Shown here one piece after another: positions 1 through 7,494 of a stretch of DNA of 28,646 nt. Source of the stretch: Candidatus Mesolinea sp. (GTDB taxonomy: Bacteria > Chloroflexota > Anaerolineae > Anaerolineales > Anaerolineaceae); contig DMCS01000003.1 in NCBI GenBank assembly GCA_003445715.1, positions 15,202 through 43,847 on the forward strand, given 5' to 3'. Each line of letters begins with the position of its first letter. Positions within the stretch are counted from its first letter, which is position 1. A program made the position numbers and the translations under genes. Under the pieces are notes generated by a model, which worked only from the letters and a program-made list of their open reading frames with translations, was not told the DNA's origin and searched no databases.

Positions 1-2
1 AG

Positions 3-710
3 GTCAGCCGGCACATGGCTGGGGAAGTCACCCTGAGGGCTCGGCACCCCATCGCCTTTGATGTGGGCACCCAGCTCCCCGAGACCAGCCGCTTTGTGTT
101 GGTGGACGGCTATGAGATCGCTGGCGGCGGCAGGATCTTGGAAGCCCTGCCCGATGAAGACATGCACCTGCGGCAAGAAGTCTACCAACGCGACCAAAAG
201 TGGGTGCAAGGCATCCTCACTGCCGGCCAACGCGCCCAGCGCTTCAATCAGCAACCTGCACTGATCATTATCACTGGTGAGAAAGGCATGGGCCGCAAGC
301 GCTTAGCTGCACACTTGGAGCAGCACCTGTTTACAGAAGGCAGTCTGGTTTATTATCTCGGCATCGGTTCAGTCATTCATGGCGTCAACTTTGACCTGAC
401 AAACCGCTCCAAACCCGAGGAGTGGGCTGAACATGTGCGCCGTTTTGCCGAAGTCTGCCATTTGCTGCTTGACACCGGTTTAATTTTGATTGTCACCGCC
501 ATTGAACTAACCAGCGCAGATGTGAAAATCCTCAAGACCATCATCAACACCGAAATTATCCAAACTATCTGGCTGGGAGATAAGATCACCACGGACCTGG
601 TTCCAGATATTCACCTTAAGCTGGACGAGGATGAAGAGACCCAGTTGGCGCGCATCAAAGCGGGCATCGAGGCGGCCGGCGTAGTCAATGGCACGCATGC
701 ATTAGATTAA
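3..710 (+). CDS. CysN-like C-terminal domain fused to degenerate APS-kinase-like domain (5' partial)
   Basis: The frame is open to the left edge of the window, so the gene very likely begins upstream; the first ATG is at 15. Residues about 5-45 (from that ATG) resemble the C-terminal beta-barrel of CysN/NodQ-type sulfate adenylyltransferase large subunits, including RFVLVDGYEIAGGGRI. Residues about 82-230 resemble APS kinase (CysC): a P-loop-like segment ITGEKGMGRK, then RRFAEVCHLLLDTGLILIV, which matches the conserved helix and strand after the substrate loop. The usual GxSGxGKST P-loop is altered: Lys is replaced by Arg at position 94 and Ser by Lys at 95. The DGD motif is also lost (LGIGSVIHG). 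The kinase domain is therefore probably inactive or repurposed. The family assignment is good; the function is inferred. A hairpin terminator follows. Confidence 0.7.
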   Translation, partial: VSRHMAGEVTLRARHPIAFDVGTQLPETSRFVLVDGYEIAGGGRILEALPDEDMHLRQEVYQRDQKWVQGILTAGQRAQRFNQQPALIIITGEKGMGRKRLAAHLEQHLFTEGSLVYYLGIGSVIHGVNFDLTNRSKPEEWAEHVRRFAEVCHLLLDTGLILIVTAIELTSADVKILKTIINTEIIQTIWLGDKITTDLVPDIHLKLDEDEETQLARIKAGIEAAGVVNGTHALD

Positions 711-734
711 TCGGCTAACGAAATGTGAATAATG

Positions 735-762
735 ATGGGCGTCTCAGCCCATTTTTATTTTC
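735..762 (+). terminator. Rho-independent terminator
   Basis: The arms ATGGGC (735-740) and GCCCAT (747-752) enclose a 6-base loop and are followed by a T-rich run (TTTTTATTTTCT). The hairpin sits 25 bases after the stop codon of the CysN/CysC-like gene, and closes that unit before the polysaccharide operon. Confidence 0.75.
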
Positions 763-794
763 TTTAAAAGCATTTAATACTGAAGTTATTGCGG

Positions 795-800
795 TATGAT
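795..800 (+). promoter_or_regulatory. Possible -10 element upstream of polysaccharide operon
   Basis: TATGAT is the best -10-like hexamer in the 193-base gap before the first glycosyltransferase. No convincing -35 element is visible. It would give a leader of about 95 bases. This is a weak call. Confidence 0.25.
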
Positions 801-903
801 TGAGGCAAACTAAAGCAATGCTGCGTAAAAATAATTTATTCAGATTTTTTGACTGAATGCTAATTGATGTGCGTCAATTTGAGAGGCTACCCGCCAGGTA
901 TCG

Positions 904-2025
904 ATGATCGTCTGCTATTTTGGAACCTACCGCCAGAATTACTCCCGCAACAAGAATATGATTGCGGCTTTGCGCTTAGTCGGCGTCGAGGTCAAGGAGT
1001 GCCATGTGCCTCTCTGGCACGGCGTGGAGGATCGCGTCGCAGTTACTAGCGGAGGGTGGAAAAAACCGGCCTTCTGGTGGCGTGTGATCAAAACTTACTG
1101 GCAGCTTTATTGGAAATATACACACATCGGGGAATACGACATCTTGATAATCGGTTATCCCGGTCAGTTTGATGTTTTCCTTGCCAAGATGTTAGCTAAC
1201 CGAAAACACAAACCTTTTGTCTGGGATGTGTTTATGTCTATCTATCTGGTAGCATTGGAGCGTCAGCTTGACCAAGTAGAAGATTCTTCAATTAATTTCA
1301 TCCGTAAAGCCGAAGCTAAGGCTCTCAAAAAGCCTGATATGCTCATTCAGGACACTCAACCTTACGTGGATTGGTTGTGTGAAACTTATCAAATCTCACC
1401 TTGGAAGTTTCGCCTTGTACCTACTGGTGCTGATGACCGCATTTTTAGGCCACAACCAGAAAGAAGCCAGAAAGATAGCCTCTTCCGCGTGCTGTATTAC
1501 GGTTCCTATATCCCCAACCACGGTGTCAGCGTCATCTTAGGTGCGGCTGAGCTGCTCCTGGCGCACTCCGATATTCTCTTCGAGATGATCGGGGAAGGTC
1601 CCGACCGCCCTGAGGCCGAACGCTTTGCGCAGCAAAAAGGCTTGACCAATATCCAGTTTCAAGATTGGGTTCTCCAGGATGACTTACCCAGCCGGATCGC
1701 GCAAGCCGATGTCTGCCTGGGCGCCTTTGGCCAAACGCCCCAATCGCTCATGACTGTACACAACAAAGTCTACGAGGGTATGGCCATGGGCAAGCCGGTT
1801 ATTACCGGCCAAAGCCCGGCAATCGCAGCCCAATTCCGCCCGGGTGAGGAGCTGCTAGCTTGCCCGCGCAGCGCGCAAGGGCTGGCGGAGAGCATCTTAC
1901 AGCTCAAGGAAGACCCAGCACTGCGTGCAAGATTGGGTGCCAATGCCTTGCACGCTTTTCAGGAGCGTTATTCCCTGCAGAGCCTAGGGAAGCTCCTTTT
2001 AGGTTACCTCCATGAATTCGACTGA
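904..2025 (+). CDS. Glycosyltransferase (GT4-like, GT-B fold)
   Basis: This 373-aa protein probably transfers a sugar from a nucleotide donor to a growing surface glycan. The C-terminal half carries the GT-B donor-site pattern: VLYYGSYIPNHGV, EMIGEGPDRPEAE, and NKVYEGMAMGKPVITG near residue 295. The N-terminal half opens with IVCYFGTYR, a Rossmann-like strand. The usual E-x7-E of GT4 is degenerate here: Glu in VYEGMA is kept but the earlier one is not obvious. The ribosome-binding signal before ATG 904 is weak (AGG at 896). It is the first gene of a same-strand operon and overlaps the flippase gene by 14 bases. Acceptor and donor are unknown. Confidence 0.8.
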   Translation: MIVCYFGTYRQNYSRNKNMIAALRLVGVEVKECHVPLWHGVEDRVAVTSGGWKKPAFWWRVIKTYWQLYWKYTHIGEYDILIIGYPGQFDVFLAKMLANRKHKPFVWDVFMSIYLVALERQLDQVEDSSINFIRKAEAKALKKPDMLIQDTQPYVDWLCETYQISPWKFRLVPTGADDRIFRPQPERSQKDSLFRVLYYGSYIPNHGVSVILGAAELLLAHSDILFEMIGEGPDRPEAERFAQQKGLTNIQFQDWVLQDDLPSRIAQADVCLGAFGQTPQSLMTVHNKVYEGMAMGKPVITGQSPAIAAQFRPGEELLACPRSAQGLAESILQLKEDPALRARLGANALHAFQERYSLQSLGKLLLGYLHEFD

Positions 2026-3274
2026 TAAGCCAGTTTCAACACCCAAACGTAGCCGTTTTCTGAACATGTTAGCGGGCTACGGCAGCGCCAATGCCGCTGC
2101 TCAGTTCATGAAGATGCTCTTCATGCTCATCATGGCGCGCTACTTTGGGCTGGAAGATTATAGTGATTATGTTGCGGCCTATTCATTAGCTTCTTTCACT
2201 GCCATTTTTTTCAACCTTGGTTTGGATACTTGGCTGCTGCGCGAGGGCTCGTTTAGAGAGAATTGGAAGCTCTCGGCGCAAAAGGTGCTTAGCTTGAAAG
2301 CGAGCATCGGTATTATATGGGCGGGATTGTTGATCGGGCTAGCGCCAACGCTACGCCCTGACCTATTTGGCTTTGGCCTCCTGGCGCTGTGTGTGGCGGA
2401 TGTGTGGTTTGATTCCTTGCTAATAACCATGTTGGCTGTCCTTAATATTAAACGAGATATCAAAGCATACTCAGTTTCCATTTTGTTGCTACGCGGGTTA
2501 AAGCTAATTGTTTTGTTGGTTATGATTGCGGTGGGGAGCCGGTCTGTTTTGCTGATTGCAGGTTTGAGAGCAGCTATTGCCTGCGGACTTGCTGTTGCTG
2601 TTTTTTTGATGCTCCGATTGGATTTTCGTGTTGCCAGGCGGCAGGAAAGCCTGCATATGCTGCGCGATTCGAGAGCCTACACTTACTCAGAGTTTTTTTC
2701 AGTCATCTATATGCAAGCCGATGTTAATTTGCTCACGCTATTGCGAGGCAAGGTTATGGCTGGCGTCTACTCTCCCGCGCTGAGCGTGATCAACGCCTTG
2801 TTTATCATTCCCAGCTCAGTTTACACCTTTTCAATCCCCACTCTTTCGCGAACTTATCAGGAAAGGCCGGAAAAACTCCCTGCAGACGCCCGCAAACTTC
2901 TGGCAGGGACTACCTTGATAGGAATAGTGCTTTTTGCGGGGGTCGGTTTGCTTGGGGATGACCTGGTACGATTGGCGCTGGGCGCGGAATACGAGACCAC
3001 CGGCCAGCTGATCACTATGCTCAGCCCGGTACTCCTGCTCAAGTGCTTGGAATTTGGGCTGGCAAGCGTGATTGTAGCGCTCAATAAGCAGAAAGACCGC
3101 ATCTTCCCGCAAATGATTGCAGCGGCAATGAATGTTGGGCTCAACCTCTGGCTAATCCCCTTATATGGCGTGTTTGGAGCAGCCAGAGTGTATGTGATCA
3201 GCGAAGTTGTGCTCTTTTTGGGTTATGGGATAATTGTATTTAGGTCCCTAAGGCAGCCAGAATATGCCAGTTAA
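2012..3274 (+). CDS. Wzx-type polysaccharide flippase (MOP superfamily)
   Basis: This 420-aa, strongly hydrophobic protein has about 12 predicted membrane segments. The opening RSRFLNMLAGYGSANAAAQF and the following helix ARYFGLEDYSDYVAAYSLAS are typical of polysaccharide biosynthesis/O-antigen translocases (MOP superfamily, PF01943/PF13440 type). It would flip lipid-linked oligosaccharide across the cytoplasmic membrane. The start overlaps the preceding glycosyltransferase by 14 bases and its end overlaps the next gene by 11, so the three are probably translationally coupled. No Wzy polymerase or initiating phosphoglycosyltransferase is visible in the window, so the pathway must be completed elsewhere. 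Confidence 0.85.
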   Translation: MNSTDKPVSTPKRSRFLNMLAGYGSANAAAQFMKMLFMLIMARYFGLEDYSDYVAAYSLASFTAIFFNLGLDTWLLREGSFRENWKLSAQKVLSLKASIGIIWAGLLIGLAPTLRPDLFGFGLLALCVADVWFDSLLITMLAVLNIKRDIKAYSVSILLLRGLKLIVLLVMIAVGSRSVLLIAGLRAAIACGLAVAVFLMLRLDFRVARRQESLHMLRDSRAYTYSEFFSVIYMQADVNLLTLLRGKVMAGVYSPALSVINALFIIPSSVYTFSIPTLSRTYQERPEKLPADARKLLAGTTLIGIVLFAGVGLLGDDLVRLALGAEYETTGQLITMLSPVLLLKCLEFGLASVIVALNKQKDRIFPQMIAAAMNVGLNLWLIPLYGVFGAARVYVISEVVLFLGYGIIVFRSLRQPEYAS

Positions 3275-4568
3275 TGCCAAAAACGGCTCGCCCGTTGTGT
3301 TGATTATCAATTTTCACTCCACCCGCAATGCGGGCGACCTGGCGTTGCTGCTTTCCAATCGTCAATTGCTGCAGGAGGCTTTCGGCAACCCCAGAATCAT
3401 TGTATCAGCAAACTGGCCTGATGAGGAAGCTTACGCAGAATATGGCTTCGAGGTAGTGCCGTCTATATCTACCCTCTGCGGCGTTGGATCGGATCAATCT
3501 CCTATAATTCAAATATTGAGATTATTCAGATATTATTTACGGATTATAAATGCCAAAAAATCATCTGGAATTATTATTAATGAACCAAAAGCACCTTGGC
3601 AAAAAGTTTTAAATGCATACTTAGAAGCAGACTTAGTTGTCGGAGTTTCGGGAAATCAATTCCACTCCTCAGGAAAATATGGTTGGCCTTTTCCAGCGAC
3701 TATTGCTTCTGTATCTCTTGCAAATAAATTCAAAAAACCTTTATATATCATGCCACAATCGATAGGCCCTTTTAATAGGAGGTGGGAGGGTAAATTATTG
3801 AAGCGCGAATATAACAAGGGGCGAAAAATATATATTCGAGATTCAGAATCAAAAATAATAGCAAAAGACATTGGCTTGAGAGACTCACTTATTGAATACT
3901 CTCCTGACCCAGCTTTCGATCTTCCCTCTCTCTCTAAAGAGAAAGCAATCAATTTGCTGCGTGTAAACGGCGTATCTATTGATAAGCCCAAGCTGGGTGT
4001 AACGTTAATATCCCAAATGGGACGTTCATTAAACAAACATGAGATGAATAATTATTATAAGGTATTAAATAATGTTTTAAGACAATTTTTATGCAAATTC
4101 GATTCACAGGTGGTTTTTTTTAATCAAGTTACTGGTCCTGTTCAAAACGAAGACGATAGGATTGAGACCGCTAAACTTTGTCAACAACTCAAGTCCGAAG
4201 GCTTTGATGTTGTTCACGTTGATCAAGAAATGCGGGCGTATGAATTAAAAGCATGTTATGGTCAGATGAGAGCATTTCTTGCCTCAAGATTACATTCTGG
4301 CATTTTTTCTCTAGGAATGTACGTGCCTACTGTTTTTATTGGCTACCTTTCGAAAACTCGGGGGGTTTTATATTCAATTGGGCTTGATCAAAATGTGATT
4401 GATCTTACAGAATTAAACGAAGATAATCTTATGGAAAAACTAGGTCAAACTTGGAAAAATGCTGATGAAGAAAGAAAAATTCTTATCCAAAAAATACCCC
4501 TAATACAAGCAGCTAGTCACGCTCCTGCTAAATATATAAAAGAGGACTTTTTTCAATCTCATGCATGA
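3264..4568 (+). CDS. Polysaccharide pyruvyl transferase family protein
   Basis: This 434-aa protein matches the polysaccharide pyruvyl transferase family (PF04230, CsaB/WcaK type), which adds pyruvate ketals or related groups to surface polysaccharides. Visible landmarks are STRNAGDLALL near the N-terminus, DLVVGVSGNQFHS, IMPQSIGPF, a central YIRDSESKIIAKD, and the C-terminal ASRLHSGIFSLGMYVPTVFI with the family's conserved RxH. It overlaps the flippase by 11 bases and the next glycosyltransferase by 8. The first 75 or so codons have the GC content of the neighbours (31/60 in 3361-3420). From about 3490 the gene becomes AT-rich (19/60 GC in 3541-3600), suggesting a recombination edge inside the gene. 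In other bacteria pyruvylated wall polymers bind SLH domains; that role is not shown here. Confidence 0.85.
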   Translation: MPVNAKNGSPVVLIINFHSTRNAGDLALLLSNRQLLQEAFGNPRIIVSANWPDEEAYAEYGFEVVPSISTLCGVGSDQSPIIQILRLFRYYLRIINAKKSSGIIINEPKAPWQKVLNAYLEADLVVGVSGNQFHSSGKYGWPFPATIASVSLANKFKKPLYIMPQSIGPFNRRWEGKLLKREYNKGRKIYIRDSESKIIAKDIGLRDSLIEYSPDPAFDLPSLSKEKAINLLRVNGVSIDKPKLGVTLISQMGRSLNKHEMNNYYKVLNNVLRQFLCKFDSQVVFFNQVTGPVQNEDDRIETAKLCQQLKSEGFDVVHVDQEMRAYELKACYGQMRAFLASRLHSGIFSLGMYVPTVFIGYLSKTRGVLYSIGLDQNVIDLTELNEDNLMEKLGQTWKNADEERKILIQKIPLIQAASHAPAKYIKEDFFQSHA

Positions 4569-5724
4569 AATTACGATTCTTCAGTTGATAAAAGGATTAG
4601 ATATTGGGGGGAAAAATGGAGGAGATTCACGCTTTTGTGTAGATCTTTCAAAGCAGCTCGCTAAAATTGGATACAAAATCATTCTATGTAACTTCTTTGT
4701 TATGAATACTTCGTCTGAAAAGGGATTTTTAAAAGACCTAGAGAAATCAAACATTAAAACTATTCAGTTAGTTAATTGGAGTGAACAAAACAAATATTTT
4801 CATTACTTACAATCTATTCGAAAATTAGAAGGAAGTTTAAAAAATAGAGAAATAAACATTATTCAAAGTCATTTTCAGTTAGGTGCAATTGCATCAATTT
4901 ATCTTAAGACAAAGAACAGAAATATTAAAATTATACGAACAGTTCATAACATTAAAGAATATGAAGAGGGAACAATAGGTTTATTAAAGAGGAGTTTGTT
5001 TGCTGAAAGGATTTATCCTGCAAAATTAGATGCCGAGGTTGGGGTATCACAAGCCATTGTTGAACAATTGCGAGCCCATCCAGGTGCCTCGCAACACCCG
5101 GAGAAAATTCATCTGATCCATAATGCCATTGACTTGCCCGAGAAACTGCCGGATATAAAACCACCTCATGCTGAGGGGCAGCCTTTTATTATTGGCAGCG
5201 TCGGCCGACTTGCGGAGCAAAAGGGTTACCGCTTTCTACTCGCTGCTATGCCGGAAGTTCTCAAGGCCATCCCGGGTTGTGAGCTGCATCTGGCCGGCGA
5301 GGGCGAAGAGAAGGCCAAGCTCATGGCCATTGCTGCCGAGCTTGGCATTTCGAGCCAGGTGAAATTTCGAGGCTACCTGGGGAATATTTCTGAGTTCTTG
5401 ACTGGGTTAGATTTATTTATCTCCTCATCCTTGTGGGAGGGTTTGCCCACAGCTATTCTGGAGGCGATTATGGCTGGCGTGCCAGTGCTAGCCACAGATA
5501 TTGCTGGCAACCGCGAGCTTATCCAGCATGGAAAGACTGGCTGGCTGGTGCCGCCAGCAGATGCACAGGCTTTGGCTCGCGGGATTATCTATGCTTATCA
5601 ACATCCAGAGCTACGGCATCACTTTGCCGAGGAAGCTCGAGCCATCCTGCCTCAATTTTCCATTCAAACCGTGACGGAGCAATATGCTCAGCTTTACCAA
5701 CGTCTCTTGGCAGGTGCAGTATGA
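4561..5724 (+). CDS. Glycosyltransferase family 4 (compositional chimera)
   Basis: This 387-aa GT-B enzyme opens with LQLIKGLDIGGKNGGD, a typical N-terminal acceptor-domain loop. It ends with a canonical donor domain: SVGRLAEQKGYRFLL, LAGEGEEKAKL, and the E-x7-E motif in WEGLPTAILEAIMAGVPVLATD. It overlaps the upstream gene by 8 bases, and its stop is shared with the start of the next gene (ATGA). The first ~160 codons are very AT-rich (13/60 GC in 4801-4860) while the rest is GC-rich (39/60 in 5281-5340). The switch falls near 5040-5070, just before the donor domain. This fits replacement of the acceptor half by DNA from an AT-rich source. The next gene is a clear paralogue. Confidence 0.88.
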   Translation: MHEITILQLIKGLDIGGKNGGDSRFCVDLSKQLAKIGYKIILCNFFVMNTSSEKGFLKDLEKSNIKTIQLVNWSEQNKYFHYLQSIRKLEGSLKNREINIIQSHFQLGAIASIYLKTKNRNIKIIRTVHNIKEYEEGTIGLLKRSLFAERIYPAKLDAEVGVSQAIVEQLRAHPGASQHPEKIHLIHNAIDLPEKLPDIKPPHAEGQPFIIGSVGRLAEQKGYRFLLAAMPEVLKAIPGCELHLAGEGEEKAKLMAIAAELGISSQVKFRGYLGNISEFLTGLDLFISSSLWEGLPTAILEAIMAGVPVLATDIAGNRELIQHGKTGWLVPPADAQALARGIIYAYQHPELRHHFAEEARAILPQFSIQTVTEQYAQLYQRLLAGAV

Positions 5725-6860
5725 GTGAAACCCTGCATGTGTTGCAACTATTGAAGAGTTTGGATATCGGCGGCGCTAGCGGCGGCAGCGATAAGTATGG
5801 CTTCGAGCTGAGCTTAGCCTTGAAGAAAGCTGGCGTGCATGTGGCGGTGGGTTGTTTCAACCAATTTGGGACTGCTACGGAGCACGATAATTTGACTAAA
5901 CTAAAAGCTGCCGGCATTCCCTATATTATCTTGGAAGAAGGAAGCACATTCTCTAAGCTGCATTCTGTGGGTCTGCGAGATTTCTGTCGTGATTATCAGA
6001 TTGATATAGTCCACAGCCACTTCCCTGTAGGGAACCTGGCTGGCTTGCATCTTAGAGCGCAGATCGCAGTTAAAGCAGTGGTACGAACAGCCCACATTTC
6101 TAAAGAATGGGGTGACGGGGTGATCGCCTGGATCTGCCGGCAGGTCTTTTCGGGTTTCCTTTATCCCTTATTGACCGATCAGGTAGTAGGGGTTTCACAG
6201 GCGATTACCGACCAGCTGAATACCAGTCTGGGGGGGAGACTTTCTAGCCGCAAAGCGATTACTATATACAACGGTATTCCTGAACGTTGGTTTGTCCAGA
6301 GCAATACCACTCTGCAAAAAGAACCTCATCTGGTTGGGGCAGCCGGATTGCTGATCAGGCGCAAAGGTTTTGACCTGCTTATCCGCGCCATGCCGGCAAT
6401 CCTTGCAGAATACAGCGATGCCCGCTTAGTGATTTTAGGTGAAGGTGAGCAACGCCCGGACCTGGAGAATCTGGTTCAAGAGCGAGGCTTGGAGGGGAAA
6501 GTAGAACTGACGGGAAATCAGCCAGATATGCCAGCCTGGCTGAGCAAAATGGATGTCTTTGTGCTGCCTTCCTGGGTGGAGGGTTTGCCTACCGTGATCC
6601 TGGAAAGCATGGCTTGCCAAACGCCCGTGATTGCAACCGATATTCCGGGGACACGGGAGCTTGTCCGGGATGGCCAGACTGGCTGGTTGGTTCAGCCTGG
6701 CTCGATTGAGCAGATTGCTGAAACGGTGAAGCGCGCTTTTTCGCAGCGCGAGGCGTATGCGTGCATCCAAGCGCAAGCCTATGCCTGGGCACAGAACTTT
6801 ACGATAGAGCGTGCCGCGCAGCAGTACTTAGCGCTTTATCAACAGATTGTCAAGGGTTAA
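5721..6860 (+). CDS. Glycosyltransferase family 4 (tandem paralogue)
   Basis: This 379-aa enzyme begins at ATG 5721, which overlaps the previous stop as ATGA. An in-frame extension back to 5433 exists but lies entirely inside the preceding gene, so it is rejected. The N-terminus LQLLKSLDIGGASGGSD parallels the previous gene (LQLIKGLDIGGKNGGD), and GVSQAI is shared at the interdomain region, so the pair is a tandem duplication that has diverged. The donor domain shows GAAGLLIRRKGFDLLI, VILGEGEQRPDLE and E-x7-E in VEGLPTVILESMACQTPVIATD. Unlike its neighbour it has uniform host-like composition. It is the last gene of the operon and converges with a lipoprotein gene, overlapping it by 11 bases. 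Confidence 0.9.
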   Translation: MSETLHVLQLLKSLDIGGASGGSDKYGFELSLALKKAGVHVAVGCFNQFGTATEHDNLTKLKAAGIPYIILEEGSTFSKLHSVGLRDFCRDYQIDIVHSHFPVGNLAGLHLRAQIAVKAVVRTAHISKEWGDGVIAWICRQVFSGFLYPLLTDQVVGVSQAITDQLNTSLGGRLSSRKAITIYNGIPERWFVQSNTTLQKEPHLVGAAGLLIRRKGFDLLIRAMPAILAEYSDARLVILGEGEQRPDLENLVQERGLEGKVELTGNQPDMPAWLSKMDVFVLPSWVEGLPTVILESMACQTPVIATDIPGTRELVRDGQTGWLVQPGSIEQIAETVKRAFSQREAYACIQAQAYAWAQNFTIERAAQQYLALYQQIVKG

Positions 6861-7320
6861 AGTCAAAATCCAGACTGATTTCGCCCATATCGAGGATCTG
6901 ACCGGCTTCGGTGTGCCAAACCTTGGCTTTGCCCTCCTCGTTTTCGATGATCTTATACGCAGCGTCCGGGCTGCCCAAAACCAGCACGTAATCCATGGGT
7001 TTGATATCAGGGATAATGAAATAGCCATCCTGATCGGTGATACCGCCGGGGCTGAAGGCAGTGTCTAAGACATAGGCGCCTTGATTGGGATCGTCAGTGG
7101 CATAGTAAACCTCTGCCAAGCGCACTATCAGCTCCTTATATGGCTCGCCGGAAGTATTGACAACGCGGCCGATCACGGTAGTCTTATCGGCTGCGGCGGC
7201 CAAGTGAGTAGGAGTGGGTGTAAGCGTGAGGGTGGGAGTATCGATTGCGCTGCAAGCTGCTAGCAAAATGAGGCAAAAAAAGGTAAGAAGAGATATTCGA
7301 CCAAAATAATTCTTTTTCAT
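6850..7320 (-). CDS. Small lipoprotein with carboxypeptidase-regulatory-like domain
   Basis: This 156-aa protein starts with a lipoprotein signal peptide: MKKN, a hydrophobic stretch, and a lipobox LAAC with the acylated Cys at residue 23. A short Thr/Pro linker (LTLTPTPTH) follows. Then comes a beta-rich domain with VIGRVVNTSGEPYKELIVRL and GGITDQDGYFIIPDIKPMDY. That order is the signature of transthyretin-like carboxypeptidase regulatory domains (CarboxypepD_reg type), usually a structural or binding module. It is anchored outside the membrane. The stop lies 11 bases inside the convergent glycosyltransferase gene. A plausible ribosome-binding site AAGGATGG lies upstream. Function is unknown. 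Confidence 0.8.
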   Translation of the reverse strand: MKKNYFGRISLLTFFCLILLAACSAIDTPTLTLTPTPTHLAAAADKTTVIGRVVNTSGEPYKELIVRLAEVYYATDDPNQGAYVLDTAFSPGGITDQDGYFIIPDIKPMDYVLVLGSPDAAYKIIENEEGKAKVWHTEAGQILDMGEISLDFDFNP

Positions 7321-7422
7321 TATGTCTTTGTACCATCCTTAAAAGTCAGCATTGAAACGCGGGCCAATTTCTTTTTTAGTTCAAACCTATTTCAGAAAAA
7401 ATAATCCCAATGGGCTATTGAT

Positions 7423-7483
7423 TTGACGTCCGTTATCGATTAAATTATCTGTCAGATAGCAAAATTATACTCTAAAGAAGGAG
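7423..7483 (+). promoter_or_regulatory. Promoter region and RBS of the four-repeat secreted protein
   Basis: The divergent gap holds a -10-like TATACT (7466-7471), a TTGACG hexamer (7423-7428, too far upstream to pair ideally with it), and a perfect small palindrome TATCT-GTC-AGATA (7446-7458) that could be an operator. AAGAAGGAG (7475-7483) is a good Shine-Dalgarno site, 11 bases before ATG 7495. The promoter call is tentative; the RBS is clear. Confidence 0.4.
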
Positions 7484-7494
7484 CAAGAAAAAAT

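Noticed and set aside
5433..5720. N-terminal extension of the second tandem glycosyltransferase
   Set aside because: It overlaps the previous gene in another frame and adds no family sequence; ATG 5721 matches the paralogue's start.
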